The notes under the pieces: generated by a model | Database searches by the model: none | Told to the model about the DNA's origin: nothing | Seen by the model: only the letters and a program-made list of their open reading frames with translations | Source of the DNA: Caballeronia sordidicola | GTDB taxonomy: Bacteria > Pseudomonadota > Gammaproteobacteria > Burkholderiales > Burkholderiaceae | Direction: 5' to 3' | DNA length: 64,000 nucleotides | Assembly (NCBI RefSeq): GCF_000729995.1 | Contig: NZ_JNFG01000020.1 | Span: forward strand, 248,001-312,000 | Made by a program: the position numbers and the translations under genes | Shown: piece after piece, positions 26,632 to 35,189 of the stretch | How positions within the stretch are numbered: position 1 is the stretch's first letter | Layout: the number at the start of each line of letters is the position of its first letter

Positions 26632-27849
26632 ATGTCGATGACATACGATGACTTCAGGAAGCTCGGAATAAAGATCGATATGACCCGCGGAAAGCCGTCC
26701 TCGGAACAACTCGACCTGTGCTCGGAGCCACTGGCCAACGCTCTGAAAGCGGGCGAGTTCATGTCGCGCGATGGCATCGATTGTCGCAATTATGGTCATG
26801 CGCTGGGTCTGCCCGAAGCACGTGAATTAGGCGCTGATCTGCTTGGGGTGGCTGCGGAACAGGTCGTGGCCGCCGGTAATTCCAGCCTCGAGTTGATGCA
26901 TGACGCCGTGGTGTTCGCCATCCTGCATGGCATGGCTGACGGCAAGCCGTGGCGCAATGAGAAGGACATCGCGTTCCTTTGCCCCGTGCCGGGATACGAC
27001 CGCCATTTCGCGATCTGTGCGGCGCTTGGCGTGCGCATGATTCCGGTACCGCTGACCGGGAACGGCCCCGATATGGACTTCGTCGAAGCACAGGTCGCCG
27101 CCGACCCGGCCATCAAGGGCATCTGGTGCGTGCCGCTTTATAGCAATCCGACCGGTGAAATCTATTCAGCCGATACGATTCGCCGTCTCGCCTCGATGCA
27201 AACCGCCGCCCCCGACTTCCGCCTGTTCTGGGACGATGCGTACCGCTTCCATCACCTGACGGAGCAGAAGCACAGCACGTTGAACATGATCGAGGCTTGC
27301 GCGGCGGCGGGGCATCCGGACCGGGCGTTGATGTTCGCGTCGCTGTCCAAGATCACGATTGCCGGGGCTGCGGTGGCGTTCGTCGCATCGTCGCGGCGTA
27401 ACATCGACTGGTGGCAGCGTTGCTCGGGTATCAGGACCATTGGACCGGACAAGCTCAATCAACTCCGGCACGTGCGCTTACTGCGCGACCGGCAGACATT
27501 GGAGGGTTTGATGGAGCGTCACCGGGCGCTGTTGCGACCCAAGTTCGACGCCATGACAACGACCTTCAGCGAGATCCTTGCGGATCTGCCCGGCGTGTCC
27601 TGGACGGTGCCGCAAGGGGGCTATTTCATCAGCCTCTATAGCCCCGATGGTCTCGCTAAACGTACCGTCGCGCTGGCTGCCGACGCCGGTATAGCAATGA
27701 CGCCCGCAGGCGCTGCGTTCCCTTATGGTCTCGATCCGCGCGATCGGCATTTGCGTGTTGCGCCGACCTTTCCTGCACTCGATGAAGTGAAGCGGGCAGC
27801 GCTTGGGATTGCATTGTCGTTGCGTCGTGCGTTCGAAGAGCGGGGGTGA
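26632..27849 (+). CDS. PLP aminotransferase, class I/II (aspartate type Ic-like)
   Basis: A 405-residue fold-type I aminotransferase. The Schiff-base lysine is K240 in 'FASLSKITIAGAAVAF'. Other marks are 'YGHALGLPEAREL', 'PGYDRHFAICAALG', 'PLYSNPTGEIYS', 'FWDDAYRFHHL' and 'VAPTFPALDEV'. The sequence belongs with the PF12897-like aspartate aminotransferases more than with AspC/TyrB, judged from the 'MTRGKPSSEQLDL' opening. ATG 26632 is followed closely by a second ATG at 26638; either is possible after the GGAAAAGA region. It is divergent from a LysR gene that probably controls it. Substrate unknown. Confidence 0.88.
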   Translation: MSMTYDDFRKLGIKIDMTRGKPSSEQLDLCSEPLANALKAGEFMSRDGIDCRNYGHALGLPEARELGADLLGVAAEQVVAAGNSSLELMHDAVVFAILHGMADGKPWRNEKDIAFLCPVPGYDRHFAICAALGVRMIPVPLTGNGPDMDFVEAQVAADPAIKGIWCVPLYSNPTGEIYSADTIRRLASMQTAAPDFRLFWDDAYRFHHLTEQKHSTLNMIEACAAAGHPDRALMFASLSKITIAGAAVAFVASSRRNIDWWQRCSGIRTIGPDKLNQLRHVRLLRDRQTLEGLMERHRALLRPKFDAMTTTFSEILADLPGVSWTVPQGGYFISLYSPDGLAKRTVALAADAGIAMTPAGAAFPYGLDPRDRHLRVAPTFPALDEVKRAALGIALSLRRAFEERG

Positions 27850-27897
27850 GCTCATCGCTTATCCAATCATGTGAGCGTGGTCTCGCGCGCTATGCCG

Positions 27898-29196
27898 TTA
27901 GCGCAAATCGGCGAGACCGCTTCTGCAAACCGGCATGGCACGGCGCGCGTTCGGTATCAGGAAGGCCAGTCCGACGAGGATGATCGACGCCGCTGAAGCC
28001 ATCTCGTACACCGGTTGAAACGAACCGAATATCGTCTTGCATAATCCACCCAGCACGTTTCCCATCGCCCCGCCAACACCAAATGCCGCTTCGCAGATTC
28101 CGCACACGATTGCCGCGAGGGCTGGCGCGCTCGTCTTGCCGACATACGCGTGCAACAGGCCGAAGATCGGGAAGAACGAAAAGCCTAACGCGACCGCCGC
28201 GACCATCAGCGCGTAAGCGCCCGGACGCGACGCGGCGATCAGCGACCCGCACAAAAGCAGGACCCCCGCACTAACGAGCGCGGTACGCATGCCGTCTCGT
28301 TGCGTGCGCCCATTTCGATCAGGACTACCGTGCATATCGGCGATCATGCCGAGCGCCAATCCGCTCACCACCCCGACCAGCCCCACGAGTGCCCACGCGT
28401 GCGCTGTTACATCGAGACCCAGATGCAGGTCATCGTGGGAATAAGCCGATAAATAGGTGATGAACGGGACACCGGAAAAACCGCATAGCAGCGCGATGGC
28501 GTACACCAGCAGGAAGTGTCGGGCGAGCATGCGCCGCAGCCCAAGGCGCTCGCTCGGGCGCTGGGTTTGGTGCGGTGGCGTGACGCTTGGTTGCGTGGCC
28601 GATGCACGGCCAAGCCGTGCAAACACGAGGACGATTGCGCCGCTCAACACAGCGGTCAGCACGGCGCTCACGAGCCAGACCGAGCGCCAGCCCCACGACG
28701 CCAGCAACGCGGGCACCATCAACCCATTGAGCAAGACACCATAATTCGTGCCGCTGCCAATGACCCCGATGGCTTTCGCCCGATGGCGCTCGTCGATCAA
28801 CGGTGTGATCAGCGCCATCATCGGGACCCAGGTCGCGGCGGCGCAGGCATTGAGCGTGACGAGCGCGGCGCCCATCATCCATGTGTTGTTGGCGAATGCG
28901 AGGCCCGCGAGGTCCATGGCGGACAGCACAGTCGCCACGAGCATGACCCGCGCTGCTCCAAAACGCGCAGCGGCGAGCCCTGATAACAGCGCCATTGCGA
29001 TATTGGCCAGTTGCCGCGCAGCCGTGATGTACCCGGCCTGCGCATAGTTGAAGCCGATGTCCTGTTTCATCTGCGGCAGGACCACGGGGAAGAGATAAAC
29101 GCCGAAACCGTAGGTCGCTGCGATCACGGCGGTCAGCAGCAGCGTGACGGCCAGTTGATTTGCCAGGCGAGGAGAAATGCGGGTCGAAACATCCAT
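27898..29196 (-). CDS. MFS transporter
   Basis: Major facilitator superfamily permease of 432 residues with twelve predicted membrane segments. It opens with 'LAVTLLLTAVIAATYGFGVYLFPVVLPQMKQDIGFN', and the second-loop motif appears as 'GLAAARFGAARVM'. It resembles the YbfB/YjiJ-like MFS branch. A basic/His-rich cytoplasmic loop ('PPHQTQRPSERLGLRRM') separates the two halves. It is divergent from a LysR gene, which is likely its regulator; the AT-rich gap holds an AATGAT/ATCATT dyad. Substrate unknown. Confidence 0.88.
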   Translation of the reverse strand: MDVSTRISPRLANQLAVTLLLTAVIAATYGFGVYLFPVVLPQMKQDIGFNYAQAGYITAARQLANIAMALLSGLAAARFGAARVMLVATVLSAMDLAGLAFANNTWMMGAALVTLNACAAATWVPMMALITPLIDERHRAKAIGVIGSGTNYGVLLNGLMVPALLASWGWRSVWLVSAVLTAVLSGAIVLVFARLGRASATQPSVTPPHQTQRPSERLGLRRMLARHFLLVYAIALLCGFSGVPFITYLSAYSHDDLHLGLDVTAHAWALVGLVGVVSGLALGMIADMHGSPDRNGRTQRDGMRTALVSAGVLLLCGSLIAASRPGAYALMVAAVALGFSFFPIFGLLHAYVGKTSAPALAAIVCGICEAAFGVGGAMGNVLGGLCKTIFGSFQPVYEMASAASIILVGLAFLIPNARRAMPVCRSGLADLR

Positions 29197-29254
29197 GGCA
29201 GGCTACCGGGAAAAGTCGTTAGATTTATTCTCGGCGTCCTTGCGTTATGACGGA

Positions 29255-29276
29255 AATGATTTAATTTACTATCATT
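29255..29276. promoter_or_regulatory. Inverted repeat between MFS and LysR genes
   Basis: AATGAT (29255-29260) and ATCATT (29271-29276) form a dyad with a 10-base AT-rich spacer, in the 110-base gap between divergent MFS and LysR starts. This is a plausible LysR site and lies over the likely promoters. Confidence 0.4.
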
Positions 29277-29306
29277 GATTAAGCTTCATCATCATTGAGT
29301 CCGACC

Positions 29307-30200
29307 ATGAACCTCGATCTTGCCCTCCTGCGCGCGTTTGTTGCTGTCACTGAGGCCGGCGGTTTTACCGCGGCCGGGCGACGGCTGAACCTGACGCAAT
29401 CCGCGATCAGTCACCAGATACGGCGGCTTGAAGAAGAAGTGGGCCGGCCGCTTTTATATCGCACCACGCGCAGTCTGACCCTGACCGAAGATGGCGAGGA
29501 TTTCTTGCGTTACGCCATGCAAATCCTGAATGCGATGGACGCGGTTACGGAGCGTTTTCAATCGTCTCCGGCTTCGGGCGTCGTGCGGTTCGGCGCGCCG
29601 GATATTTTCATGGGAGAACGGCTCCCCGTTTTGCTGACGCAATTTTCGCGGGCGTTTCCGAATGTGCGGCTGGACGTGAGCGTGGGCATGAGCCTCGATT
29701 CGCAGGCAATGGTCGCCGCGCACGAACTGGATCTTGCCGTGGTGCTGTGCGTGCACGGGGAAACGGATCGGGACGCTGACGGTATTGTGTTGCGGCGCAC
29801 GCGGTTCGTTTGGGCGGCGGCGGAATCGTTCGAAGCACGCGTGGGGGCGTCGCTGCCGCTCGCGTTTTTTCCGGCGCCGTGTGTGAATCGGCGAGTGGCG
29901 CTTGAGGCGCTCGATGGCCTGCCGGTGGACTGGCATGTCGCGTTTACATCGTCGAGTCAGTCGGGCATTCGCGCTGCGGTGATGGCGGGGCTCGGGATTA
30001 CGCCGCTGACGCGCGATGACCTGGAGCCGGGCATTGTGGTTGTGGATCGGCAGTACGGTTTGCCACCCTTGCCGGAAGCGGAATTCAGGCTGCTTTGGGG
30101 CAAGGGTGAACCCACGCTGGCCGCGCAGGAGTTTGGGCGGCTTGTGCTTGATGCACCGGTTGAGCGGCCATTACGAGCGAGTGCCGCTCAGTTTGCGTGA
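29307..30200 (+). CDS. LysR-family transcriptional regulator
   Basis: LysR regulator of 297 residues with N-terminus 'NLDLALLRAFVAVTEAGGFTAAGRRLNLTQSAISHQIRRLEEEVG' (quoted in two overlapping parts: helix-turn-helix at about 18-46). The effector domain has 'VVRFGAPDIFMGERLPVLLTQF'. I use ATG 29307; an in-frame TTG lies at 29295. Divergent from the MFS gene, its likely target. Confidence 0.9.
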   Translation: MNLDLALLRAFVAVTEAGGFTAAGRRLNLTQSAISHQIRRLEEEVGRPLLYRTTRSLTLTEDGEDFLRYAMQILNAMDAVTERFQSSPASGVVRFGAPDIFMGERLPVLLTQFSRAFPNVRLDVSVGMSLDSQAMVAAHELDLAVVLCVHGETDRDADGIVLRRTRFVWAAAESFEARVGASLPLAFFPAPCVNRRVALEALDGLPVDWHVAFTSSSQSGIRAAVMAGLGITPLTRDDLEPGIVVVDRQYGLPPLPEAEFRLLWGKGEPTLAAQEFGRLVLDAPVERPLRASAAQFA

Positions 30201-30216
30201 TAGGGCCCTCAGGGAC

Positions 30217-31434
30217 CTACATGCACTCCGCAATGCTGTGCGCCGTCGCAGCCGATAGCGTCCACCCCAAGTGTCCGTGTCCCGTGTTGTAGAACACGCC
30301 GTGACGCTTGCCGCTCCCGACCTTCGGCAACATGCTCGGCAGCATCGGCCGCAAGCCTGCCCACGGGATCACCCGCGATGTCGCGACACCCGGGAAATAG
30401 CGGCGCGTCCAGTCGACGAGCGGTGCGATCCGGTCCGAACGAATATCGCGATTAAAGCCGTTGATTTCAGCCGTACCCGCTACGCGAAAACGGTCGGCGC
30501 CAAGCCGGCTCGTGACAATCTTCGCGCTCTCGTCGAGCAGGCTGACCCACGGCGCACCCTCGCGACTCGCTGCGTCATCCAGGCACACGGTGATCGAATA
30601 ACCCTTCACCGGATAGATATTCACGTGGTCGCCAAGCATCGATGCGATCTGCCGGCTCGCCACGCCGGCGCACACCACGATGCGTTCGAAGCCATGTTGC
30701 TGCTCGTCAGCTGCGCTGCCGCCGTGCAGCACACGCATGGCGAACGGGCCGTCGCCACGCTGCTCGATACCCGCGATCTGCGTGTCGTAATGAAAGCGCA
30801 CTCCACGCCGCTCGCAGGCTTCAGCCAGACCGCGCGTGAACTTGTGGATGTCGCCGGTCGAGTCGGACGGCGTGAAAAATCCACCGTGAAAATCGCCTTG
30901 CAACGTGGGTTCGATCGCGCGCATTTCGTCGCTCGTCACCGCGCGCCGGTCAAGGCCACCCGACTGCAACAACTGGTTCACTTTCGCGGCGGTATCGAAG
31001 TCCTTCTTCTGCTGGTACATATGCAGAATGCCGCGCTGCTCGAGGTCGAAGTCGATCCCTTCACGCTCGGCAATCCCAAACAGATGCTCGCGCGCAGCAA
31101 TGGCAAGGCGCACGGTCTCAACGGTGTTGGCCCGGTAGTTCGGGATCTGGCGCAGGAATTCGCCCATCCACGAATACTTGTGCCAACTCGGCACCGGGTT
31201 CAGCAGCAGCGGTGCGTCACGCGTGAACATCCAGCGCAGGCCCTTGAGCACGGTGGCCATGCTGTTCCAGACCTCGGCGTTGCTGGCGGAAAGCTGGCCG
31301 CCGTTGGCGAACGATGTTTCCATCGCCGCGTATCGGTGACGCTCGAAAACGGTGACGTCGTGGCCACGTTCGGCGAGGGCGTAAGCGGTCGTGACGCCGG
31401 TAATACCGGCGCCAATAATGGCGATTCGTGACAT
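30217..31434 (-). CDS. DadA-like D-amino-acid dehydrogenase / glycine oxidase family
   Basis: FAD-dependent amino-acid oxidoreductase of 405 residues. The dinucleotide-binding motif 'IAIIGAGITGVTTAYALAERG' opens the protein (GxGxxG at 7-12). Family features are 'METSFANGGQLSASNAEVW', 'YPVKGYSITV', 'WAGLRPMLPSMLPKVG' and the C-terminal flavin-contact 'YNTGHGHLGWTLSAATAHSIA', all close to DadA. It would deaminate an amino acid oxidatively, passing electrons to the respiratory chain (DadA) or oxygen. The start is ATG 31434; a longer frame to 31461 adds nothing family-like. A tandem glycine riboswitch and a good promoter precede it, which suggests that glycine, or a close relative, is the physiological substrate. 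Confidence 0.9.
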   Translation of the reverse strand: MSRIAIIGAGITGVTTAYALAERGHDVTVFERHRYAAMETSFANGGQLSASNAEVWNSMATVLKGLRWMFTRDAPLLLNPVPSWHKYSWMGEFLRQIPNYRANTVETVRLAIAAREHLFGIAEREGIDFDLEQRGILHMYQQKKDFDTAAKVNQLLQSGGLDRRAVTSDEMRAIEPTLQGDFHGGFFTPSDSTGDIHKFTRGLAEACERRGVRFHYDTQIAGIEQRGDGPFAMRVLHGGSAADEQQHGFERIVVCAGVASRQIASMLGDHVNIYPVKGYSITVCLDDAASREGAPWVSLLDESAKIVTSRLGADRFRVAGTAEINGFNRDIRSDRIAPLVDWTRRYFPGVATSRVIPWAGLRPMLPSMLPKVGSGKRHGVFYNTGHGHLGWTLSAATAHSIAECM

Positions 31435-31455
31435 GACAAAGTCCAGATGAAAGTT

Positions 31456-31488
31456 GGGCATCGCCGGTGTTGCCGGCGTCTATGCCCC
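31456..31488 (-). promoter_or_regulatory. Hairpin between riboswitch and dadA-like start
   Basis: Read on the minus strand, an outer GGGCAT/ATGCCC stem encloses a GCCGG-CAACA-CCGGC stem, directly after the second aptamer and 22 bases before the start codon. No T-run follows. It is the best candidate for the expression platform, whether by termination or by affecting ribosome access. Confidence 0.5.
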
Positions 31489-31668
31489 ATCTGTCCGTGT
31501 ACCTGAGAGTTTCAGTCGTGGCGTTGCACGCACGACATCCCCGTCGGTGGGCGCATTAAAGCGCCGCTCTCCAGATGTTCCTGCTGCGCGGTCCTTGGGC
31601 CTGAGAGTTTCCGGGGCGGTTGCTCCGTCGGCGCCGTCACCGTGTTCCGTGACAGTCTCTCCCGCGCT
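31485..31668 (-). ncRNA. Tandem glycine riboswitch
   Basis: Minus-strand leader with two consecutive glycine aptamers. Aptamer 1 (about 31668-31576) starts GCGGGAGAGACTGTC, has the core GGAGCAACCGCC and ends with GGAAACTCTCAGGCCC. Aptamer 2 (about 31575-31487) starts CTGGAGAGC and ends with CTGAAACTCTCAGGTAC. The paired GGAGAG and AAACTCTCAGG blocks are the hallmark of the gcvT-type motif, and the short linker between the aptamers matches the known cooperative tandem layout. It precedes a DadA-like oxidoreductase gene in the same direction by about 50 bases, so glycine availability should set expression of that gene. Confidence 0.92.
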
Positions 31669-31686
31669 AGCGATTAGAACCCCGCC

Positions 31687-31715
31687 AAGATACCGTCTAA
31701 AAATAAGATAGGCAA
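31687..31715 (-). promoter_or_regulatory. Sigma-70-type promoter for riboswitch transcript
   Basis: On the minus strand, TTGCCT (31715-31710), a 17-base spacer, then TATCTT (31692-31687). Transcription would start near 31680, just ahead of the first aptamer, which agrees well with the riboswitch boundary. Confidence 0.6.
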
Positions 31716-31763
31716 GGGATTGATGTATGACTTGATTTGGGGCGGAGATGCCGGCGGCTAGTC

Positions 31764-31875
31764 GTTGAGGTCGATCGGAAACGCAGGATGCAGGTTTTTG
31801 TGCGGGTCCGACCGGCCTTTTTCGTGTCGAAAAGTAGTCAGGATACTTAATGACTTTTCGCGGACCGACCTCAAC
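31764..31875. repeat. Nested inverted-repeat element
   Basis: Three nested dyads: GTTGAGGTCG (31764-31773) with CGACCTCAAC (31866-31875); GGTCCG (31805-31810) with CGGACC (31861-31866); CGAAAAGT (31828-31835) with ACTTTTCG (31853-31860). The three right arms abut (the middle and outer sharing one base), which gives an almost continuous 3' side. This could be a structured RNA, a regulatory leader or a genomic repeat. Strand is unknown. The 30-codon gene begins 114 bases to the right. Confidence 0.5.
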
Positions 31876-31988
31876 AAAATGCCCGGAGACAAAGCTTGAT
31901 CCACCTAATCTTTCATTTAATACAATTATTTCTTTTTGCTTTCATTTCGCTATAAAATGCGCTTCCCCTTATCGATTCGGAGACCCGC

Positions 31989-32081
31989 ATGAGCCCTTTT
32001 GCTAAGGCAGCAGCCACTCTGGCCGCGTGTATCGGCGCATTTACCGTCGTCGTATGTATTGTCGAGGGGCTGGCCGGATAA
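31989..32081 (+). CDS. 30-residue single-span membrane peptide
   Basis: A short gene, ATG 31989 to TAA 32081, preceded by GGAGA with six-base spacing. The product starts MSPFAKAAATLAA and continues with a hydrophobic segment 'CIGAFTVVVCIVEGLAG', so it is one membrane helix with a short charged N-terminus. An AT-rich region with TATAAA at 31951 lies upstream. The ribosome site, clean helix and isolated position between convergent genes support coding; function unknown. Two cysteines flank the helix core. Confidence 0.6.
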   Translation: MSPFAKAAATLAACIGAFTVVVCIVEGLAG

Positions 32082-32113
32082 CGGGGGCGCGACCGGGCTC
32101 GTACCCGGCGCCG

Positions 32114-33307
32114 CTAGCGCATTTGCCAGACGCGCAAATTGAATAGCGGCAAGATGCCATAGACGTGGTCGAACATATCCGACTGGATTTGTTCGTACGA
32201 TTCCCAGCTTGTCTCGCTCAGGAACAGGAACACTTCCAGCGGCAGGCCCTGATTGGTGGATTGCAACTGGCGAACCACCAGCGGCATGTCTTTTCGGATT
32301 GCCGGGTATTGACGAAAGTATTCCATCAGATACCCGCGAAACATCCCAAGGTTGGTCAGACGATGTCCATCGTCCGGCACGGTGAACGGCACCTGGAAGG
32401 CTACGCTCGTCTTCAGGTTGGAGAGCAATTCGCTGTCGCAAAACCGGATGCTCTCGATGTCCAGATGAATCGCGTGCTTGACCCGCCGTCCGCCGGACTC
32501 CTCCATGCCGCGCCAGTTCTTGACGCTATTGGTCAGCAGCACATAGCTCGGCAGCATGACAATGGAATTGTCGAAATTCTGGACCTTGATCGTGTTCAGC
32601 GCGATATCGATGACCGTCCCGTCAGCCACGAATCCAGGTACTTCGATCCAGTCGCCCACGCGCAACATGTCGTACGCGGCGAGTTGAATGCTGGCGACAA
32701 ACCCTAACAACGAATCGCGGAAGATGATGATCAGCAGCGCAGTCATCGCACTCACGCCAGTGAGGAAATTGGCGGGCGATCGATGCAACAGCAACGACAC
32801 TGCGGCAATCAGCGCGAGCACGTACAGGAAGATGGCGGCTATCTGCAGAAAGCTTTTGATCGGCCTCTGGCTTGCAAAGGGGAAATGACTATAGCGATCT
32901 TCAATGCTGCCCAGGAACGCAAAGGCGGCGCGCAGAATGGTCACAACCATGAAGCATGCCGCTAGCGTCTCCACCGGGCGACCCAGCGCGGAAATGACCG
33001 GAAACGACACGCCTGTTAGCAACGGCGCTGAGATATAGATGATGCCCGCAGGCACGAGTGGTGCCAGTCGATGAAACACCTTGCGGCGTTCGGCGGCACG
33101 CAGCCACTTGCGGCGCTCCCCACGCGCGAGGTGACCGACGATCTTCAACAAGATGAAGCGCGTGATGTAGTAGCAGATCGCGCTGGACAACAGAATTGCC
33201 AGGAACAACGCGATGACGAGAAGGATCGCCACGGGCATGCTGTCGGTGTGGACATAGAAATGACGTCCATCCGGTCCATTCACTATGCGGAACATGTTAT
33301 CGAACAT
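32114..33307 (-). CDS. MscS-family mechanosensitive channel
   Basis: Inner-membrane channel of 397 residues. Several N-terminal membrane segments lead to the pore-like helix 'VSAMTALLIIIFRDSLLGFVASIQLAAYDM' and the beta domain 'RVGDWIEVPGFVADGTVIDIALNTIKVQNFDNSIVMLPSYVLL' (quoted in parts), the MscS signature 'GxWIxVP...GTV.DI'. It resembles the YbdG-like branch in having a longer C-terminal domain. I chose ATG 33307 because AGAGGA precedes it at five bases; the frame is open to 33400 without a ribosome site. It probably releases solutes on osmotic downshift. Confidence 0.9.
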   Translation of the reverse strand: MFDNMFRIVNGPDGRHFYVHTDSMPVAILLVIALFLAILLSSAICYYITRFILLKIVGHLARGERRKWLRAAERRKVFHRLAPLVPAGIIYISAPLLTGVSFPVISALGRPVETLAACFMVVTILRAAFAFLGSIEDRYSHFPFASQRPIKSFLQIAAIFLYVLALIAAVSLLLHRSPANFLTGVSAMTALLIIIFRDSLLGFVASIQLAAYDMLRVGDWIEVPGFVADGTVIDIALNTIKVQNFDNSIVMLPSYVLLTNSVKNWRGMEESGGRRVKHAIHLDIESIRFCDSELLSNLKTSVAFQVPFTVPDDGHRLTNLGMFRGYLMEYFRQYPAIRKDMPLVVRQLQSTNQGLPLEVFLFLSETSWESYEQIQSDMFDHVYGILPLFNLRVWQMR

Positions 33308-33400
33308 AGATCCTCTCAGTGCCGGCCAGCCTGCTTTCCTGAAGATGATCCGGGCCCGCGCGGTACCGATCATTTCCCCGATCTGACTACGCAGCCTCAC

Positions 33401-33752
33401 TAAACGTTGCTGCAGTGCGATCCAATGAGCCTGTCAACGGCATTGTAACGGCCTCCTGATCTTTACGGCGAGGCTATCTCTCTTCGATTCCCCGGGTCAC
33501 ATCGCTTAAGTTTTAGTTATACCTGGATTTTTTTTGTCGATTGGACCGCGCCGACGTCTCGTTTCTAACGGACACCTCGACACGTTCCCCTCGTCAACGC
33601 AAAGCGATGGTCTGCTGATTTCAATGGAGAGGAGCGCGACGTGCGCGCTGCAGATAACCCTTTATAAGCAGTGCCGAAGCAGGCAAACGCTTTCTCTAGC
33701 GCCGCGTACGCGTTGTCTTCGGCAATCGTTAGCGATCACGGCTACACCCGCT
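33401..33752. other. Gene-free interval
   Basis: About 350 bases between two minus-strand genes, the MscS channel and the APC permease. It contains a T-run (CTGGATTTTTTTTGTCG near 33525) that may lie near a promoter or terminator. A plus-strand frame here lacks codon bias and family resemblance and is not called. Confidence 0.4.
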
Positions 33753-35093
33753 TTAAACCGCCACTTCCGGCGGTGGCTGACGGAACAAGCGCGTGATCCA
33801 GCACAGGTACACGAGCCCGATCACGAACCAGATTGCGCCTAGCACAAGCGCTGTCTTTTCAAGGCTCGCCAGCAGCCAGATATCCGCAACCGCACCGATC
33901 AGCGGAAAAACCAACCCACCGATCACGCCGATCTTCTTGTCGCCATGATTGCCTGACAAATAAATCCTGACCACGCAAAGATTGACGGCGGTGAACGCAA
34001 GGAACGCACCGAAGTTGATGAATGACGTTGAGGTCGCCACGTCGAGCTTCAGCGCGATCAAACCCACAATTCCCGCAATCGCGATGTTGATCGCCGGCGT
34101 CTTGAACTTTGGATGGATGAAACCAAACACACGCTTGGGCAGGATTTCATCGCGACCCATGGCATACAACAGACGCCCGACGCTAGCCTGTGCCGAGATG
34201 CCCGATGCAAACTGCGCGAGGATCAGGCCCGCCAGGAAGACGGTCACGAAGATATCGCCGCCAATCATCTTGGCGACTTCGAACGCGGCCGAATCGGTGT
34301 CCTTGAATTCCACGCCCGGGTGCGCAAGCTGCATCGTGTAAGCGGCCAGCACAAAAATTGCGCCGCCGATCAACGCGATCCACAAGATGGCGCGCGGCAT
34401 GTTCTTCTTCGGGTCGATCGTCTCTTCGGTGAGTGTGGACACTGCGTCGAAGCCAAGATACGAATACGCGGCAATGGCGGCGCCGGCCATGGTCGAGGCG
34501 AACGGCACGTGTCCTTTGAAGAACGGTTCCGCCAACGCGATCCCGCCGGGCCCTGCCGCAGCCGCTGCATAGTGCCAGCACAACACGACAAACAAACCGA
34601 CAATCGCCAGTTGCACCACCATCAACACAATGTTGAATCGTGCAGCCAGTTCAATCCCGACTATATTCAACGCGCTCGTCAGGACGATGAACGCAACGAT
34701 CCAGATCCAGGTGGGCACGGTCGGGAACGCGGCGTTCAGATAAGCGGCGCCGATCAGCCAGATCACCATGGGCAGGAAGAAGTAGTCGAGCAATGTTGCC
34801 CAGCCGACCAGGAAGCCCAGATGCGCATTGAAGGTCTTGCGTGTGTAGGTATAAGCGGAGCCGGCGACGGGATAAAGCCGCGCGAGCTTGCCGTAGCTCA
34901 GCGCCGTGAAGGCAATAGCAACGAGCGCAAGCAAGTAGGCGAGAGCGGCGGTATCGTCACTTGCTTTGGCGAGCACGCCATAGGTGCCATATACGATCAA
35001 CGGCGCCATATAAGCCAGGCCAAACAATAATACGGATGGCAAACCGAGTGTGCGTTTCAGATGCGACTGCGCGGCTACGGACGAGTCTTGCAT
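33753..35093 (-). CDS. APC-superfamily amino-acid/polyamine permease
   Basis: Amino-acid permease of the APC superfamily, 446 residues, about twelve membrane segments. Early motifs 'SVLLFGLAYMAPLIVYGTYGVLA' and 'SYGKLARLYPVAGSAYTYTRK' (GS-type substrate loop), plus 'AYSYLGFDAVSTLTEETIDPKKNMPRAI', are characteristic. It imports an amino acid or amine. ATG 35093 follows GGAG. The nitrilase-family amidase gene lies immediately upstream on the same strand, about 95 bases away, with a LuxR gene divergent from both. The three probably form one uptake-and-hydrolysis unit. Confidence 0.92.
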   Translation of the reverse strand: MQDSSVAAQSHLKRTLGLPSVLLFGLAYMAPLIVYGTYGVLAKASDDTAALAYLLALVAIAFTALSYGKLARLYPVAGSAYTYTRKTFNAHLGFLVGWATLLDYFFLPMVIWLIGAAYLNAAFPTVPTWIWIVAFIVLTSALNIVGIELAARFNIVLMVVQLAIVGLFVVLCWHYAAAAAGPGGIALAEPFFKGHVPFASTMAGAAIAAYSYLGFDAVSTLTEETIDPKKNMPRAILWIALIGGAIFVLAAYTMQLAHPGVEFKDTDSAAFEVAKMIGGDIFVTVFLAGLILAQFASGISAQASVGRLLYAMGRDEILPKRVFGFIHPKFKTPAINIAIAGIVGLIALKLDVATSTSFINFGAFLAFTAVNLCVVRIYLSGNHGDKKIGVIGGLVFPLIGAVADIWLLASLEKTALVLGAIWFVIGLVYLCWITRLFRQPPPEVAV

Positions 35094-35189
35094 GATGTCT
35101 CCGGGACTTTCGACGGGCGTGGGCGGGCGCGTCCGGAGCGCGGGCTCCGGACGATTCGTGTGCTACGGAACTGCTGAAAACTTCAGTCT

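Noticed and set aside
30271..31431. A 386-codon plus-strand frame opposite the DadA-like gene
   Set aside because: The minus-strand gene has an FAD motif and a riboswitch leader; the opposing frame matches nothing.
33534..33842. Plus-strand ORF between MscS and APC genes
   Set aside because: It runs into the antisense of the APC gene and has no ribosome site or family resemblance.
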